Assembly (NCBI RefSeq): GCF_910592395.1
Contig: NC_088316.1
Span: 2,544,001-2,608,000, forward strand
Reading direction: 5' to 3'
Length of the DNA stretch: 64,000 nt
Source of the DNA: Lineus longissimus
Taxonomy: Eukaryota > Nemertea > Pilidiophora > Heteronemertea > Lineidae
Shown: positions 61,425 to 64,000 of the stretch, piece by piece
Numbering within the stretch: position 1 is the first letter of the stretch
How the letters are laid out: every line of letters starts with the position of its first letter
Notes under the pieces: model-generated
What the model saw: the letters and a program-made list of their open reading frames with translations, nothing else
Database searches by the model: none
Told to the model about the DNA's origin: nothing
Program-made: the position numbers and the translations under genes

Positions 61425-63825
61425 GACAATACAGGATCAACGGATTTATGTCGTATGTTCCCCTATGTGTGCGTTTTTTTTTCTAAATCGGGAAATCGGG
61501 GTGTGCTTACCATGACATTTACGTGGTATGACTTTGGTTTGTTTCAAAACAGGCATATACGCATGTGCCGAATTGGCGTGGGCACCGCTGGCTTGACGCG
61601 GCCATGATTATTTTTGTGCTGTACTTTCACCTTGGAAAACCCCGTGTCTATTTGCACTGTTATTTGACAACCGTATCTGAGCCGTTCTGGCAAGCACTCC
61701 AGTTTGTACAAAATGACCAAGTGCAGTGCCGGTAATAGAAACGGCGAAAGGTGCCGTATCTATTACCAGCCACTCACTGCCCGTGGATCTTCTTTGAACG
61801 CGGATATATTCGAGGGATAGAGATACGTACATTCCTTAGGCCTACTTATCCGGCCTCCTCATCAATTGGCTGGCGGTTACGCAGCCACGACTGAACCAAA
61901 GGGACGGCATCTTACTGTAATATACATAATGCGTACTTACTATCACTATCGTCACTAAAAAATAAGGCGGTTTCCTTTGACAACACTACACTATACTTTT
62001 TAATACCACGGCCTTCTTCAATACACTTTTCTACTAAGTACAATGTACATGTACAATACATATTTTTGGTCTTACCGGCATTGCGTGTAGATGAGTTTTT
62101 TCCTTTGATGTATAAACAGACCGAGTTACATATTCCGAGGCTGATTGCCTGTGATGTTCGCCTGTCGCACCAGATGCGGGCAAGTGCAACGAGATCATGT
62201 ACTAAAGTGCGGAATGATTTTTAGAGTCTTTTTTCTGTCTTTCGGTGAAATCGACGCATACTGGTACACATGGCATGATATCATTATTTGTGCTTTTTAT
62301 GACACGAAAATAGATATCACCAAAAAAATCCATGTCATTTGCGACATTCCTAAATATCAAAATGAAGAAGTATATCGACAAGTATAACCTGGGGTCCTGT
62401 CGCAGATAGTTTGTCGTATCTATTGACTCAGCGTGTATCGTCCCTAGCTTACTGAGTCGTGTAAATGATATGAAGACCCCTTAGGAAAATGAGATATTTT
62501 CTTTCAATTATTTATAATAAAGTACGTCTGGTTCGAGTTATCTTAAGCCACGAGGCTCTCTGATACCACTGCCACCGACTCAAATGATTCCCCCAAGCCG
62601 GAGATTCATCTTGAATTTAATTTTTCTGCTGTTGCGGTCTGATTAAATGTCTGATTAGCCTTTACCATCCTTTATCCCTCTGGCTTATTAGCCATGTCAA
62701 CCTCACTGAAGAAGGCTAATTGATACAATTGTCAAAAAAGTTGTTGCTGCATGTGTATATCTGAAGTCTCGAAGTTTTTGGGCGGCATTTCTCCATGTGA
62801 ATTTTACACAAGCTCATAACTATGATATACATGTAGTGTTATGTATAAAAGAATGTAGGCAATTTGCTCCATCTTCAAAATGAAATAGTTAAAATTCGTT
62901 GTCTTGTTTTTTTTATCTCGATACTGTGTATACTAACAAGTGTAGATTATATTAGTTCCACATACAGTGGAACCTCCCTTAGCGGACACCTCTCCATTAA
63001 GGATAACCATTCTATCAAGGACACTAGTTTTGGTCCCAAATTGATTGTTTCCATTCAACTTGACCTCTCTAATGAGGACACCTTTCTATTAAGGATAGCC
63101 CTGTCCTTAATAGAGAGGTTCTACTGTACTTGATACCAGAACTAATACTAGTCGAAACGCCTGAGGCTTAGCATCCATTAACAATTTATGATCTCAGGAA
63201 GGTATTATGTCATCTACCGACCGGAGATAATTGTCTATCATTGAACCAGTCGATCATTTCGATTCGGTGTTCAGGCGTGACTGGCGTGTCTGGTAAGTCT
63301 GTCCTATCTGGCGTGTTTAGTATGTCTGAATATAACAAAAAAGAAAGAAAGGACGTTTTTCATCCATTGCTGATGATCACTACCTCACTTTTTCCCGTAG
63401 CGTATCGGTAATCCCATTTGTGACCTGCTGATGGTTGTCAAGTTGAATAAATCGGCAGTTTGCATTCAGTAGGGACGATTTCTTTCCTTTGGGCGACTGG
63501 GCACGAATGATGGAAGGAGAAAATGCTCCCTGTTTAGACTCGGGAATGGAATGACATTTATAATCATTCCCTCTGCTACAGCCTACGGTGAACACTAGGA
63601 GAAGTGTAGTGGACTTTCAAACAAAGGTCGAGTAAAGTCCATACAGCTATCGGACAGTTCAACAGCCCTCTGAATATATGTCATTCCAAAATGAATGTGA
63701 CCCATCACATCCATTTTAATGAGGTGTGGCCTCAGCATTCGATCCATCGTCATGATTTAATTATTCTATTAAATGGACCAACTACATGTGCATTTCAACC
63801 AGAAGTTTAAAAAATCCGGCCGTTT
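61425..63825. other. No gene seen apart from the pogo-like MITE
   Basis: Short frames at 61608-61832, 62145-62387 and 63380-63595 have no domain, splice or context support. Confidence 0.45.
62963..63128. mobile_element. pogo/mariner-like MITE with TA ends (166 bp)
   Basis: TACAGTGGAACCTCCCTTAG at the left and the reverse complement of TACAGTAGAACCTCTCTATT at the right are inverted termini bounded by TA. The body repeats (A)AGGACA motifs. The CAGT.GAACCTC tip is typical of widespread nonautonomous pogo/Tc1-mariner relatives. Confidence 0.75.
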
Positions 63826-64000
63826 GGATATAGGTTACGATCTGATCCTCTATACAAGATGGGAAAAAACGAATCTCGTTTGTATATAGGTTACCTTCTG
63901 ATCCTCTATACAAGATGGGAAAAAACGAATATCGTTTATATATCGGTTACCTTCTGATCCTCTATACAAGATGGGAAAAAACGAATCTCGTTTATATATC
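63826..64000 (+). repeat. 56-bp tandem repeat running off the window end
   Basis: GATCCTCTATACAAGATGGG starts at 63844, 63900 and 63956, followed by AAAAAACGAATCTCGTTT and a TATATAGGTTACCTTCT linker. At least three near-identical units; the array continues beyond 64000. Confidence 0.85.

Noticed and set aside
62145-62387. GEIDAYW as a possible match to the missing VETIGDAYM cyclase segment
   Set aside because: Surrounding residues do not match the cyclase domain and splice phase is not supported.

Overview
The window is nuclear DNA of an animal, most likely a marine invertebrate and plausibly a lophotrochozoan. Exons have GT/AG splice sites, introns are very long, and the DNA is AT-rich and full of non-LTR retrotransposon tails, short inverted-repeat elements and minisatellites. 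Palindromic (A)CATGTA words occur throughout. There are no operons, ribosome binding sites or CRISPR arrays. The taxonomic placement is inference; no ribosomal or mitochondrial marker is present.

Three protein genes are well supported. (1) An intronless rhodopsin-class GPCR of the peptide/FMRFamide-receptor-like type lies at 9684-10721 (+). A TATA-like box and two CACGTG E-boxes 7 bp apart lie upstream. (2) A soluble guanylate cyclase beta-type subunit on + is represented by two exons, 16299-16402 and 42212-43588. They are separated by a 25.8 kb intron and join in phase. Together they encode most of the heme-nitric-oxide-binding (HNOB) domain, the HNOBA/PAS-like region, the signalling helix and the first part of the cyclase domain. 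The first exon(s) and the catalytic C-terminus were not found. (3) A small secreted protein of about 149 residues is encoded on - by three phase-matched coding exons at 18375-19447. A probable 5' UTR exon, TATA box and poly(A) signal go with it. It is nested antisense inside the cyclase intron, and I do not recognise its family.

Layout: 0-9 kb is repeat-rich DNA with an SINE-like unit, short inverted-repeat elements and an L2-like LINE tail. 9-11 kb holds the GPCR with a fold-back element in its 3' flank. At 13.4-14.4 kb a LINE tail is split by a 558-bp element with perfect 50-bp inverted termini and a 9-bp target duplication; the element carries an exon-like open frame. 16.3-43.6 kb is the cyclase gene, with the nested secreted-protein gene, a third LINE tail, several inverted-repeat elements and minisatellites of 36 and about 48 bp in its giant intron. 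43.6-64 kb is either the next cyclase intron or intergenic DNA. It holds a 2.1-kb array of a 23-bp repeat, an hAT-like element, a pogo/mariner-like short element, smaller tandem arrays and a few unproven exon-like frames.

The genes do not form an obvious pathway. The receptor and the NO/heme cyclase are both signalling proteins, but their proximity is not evidence of joint function.
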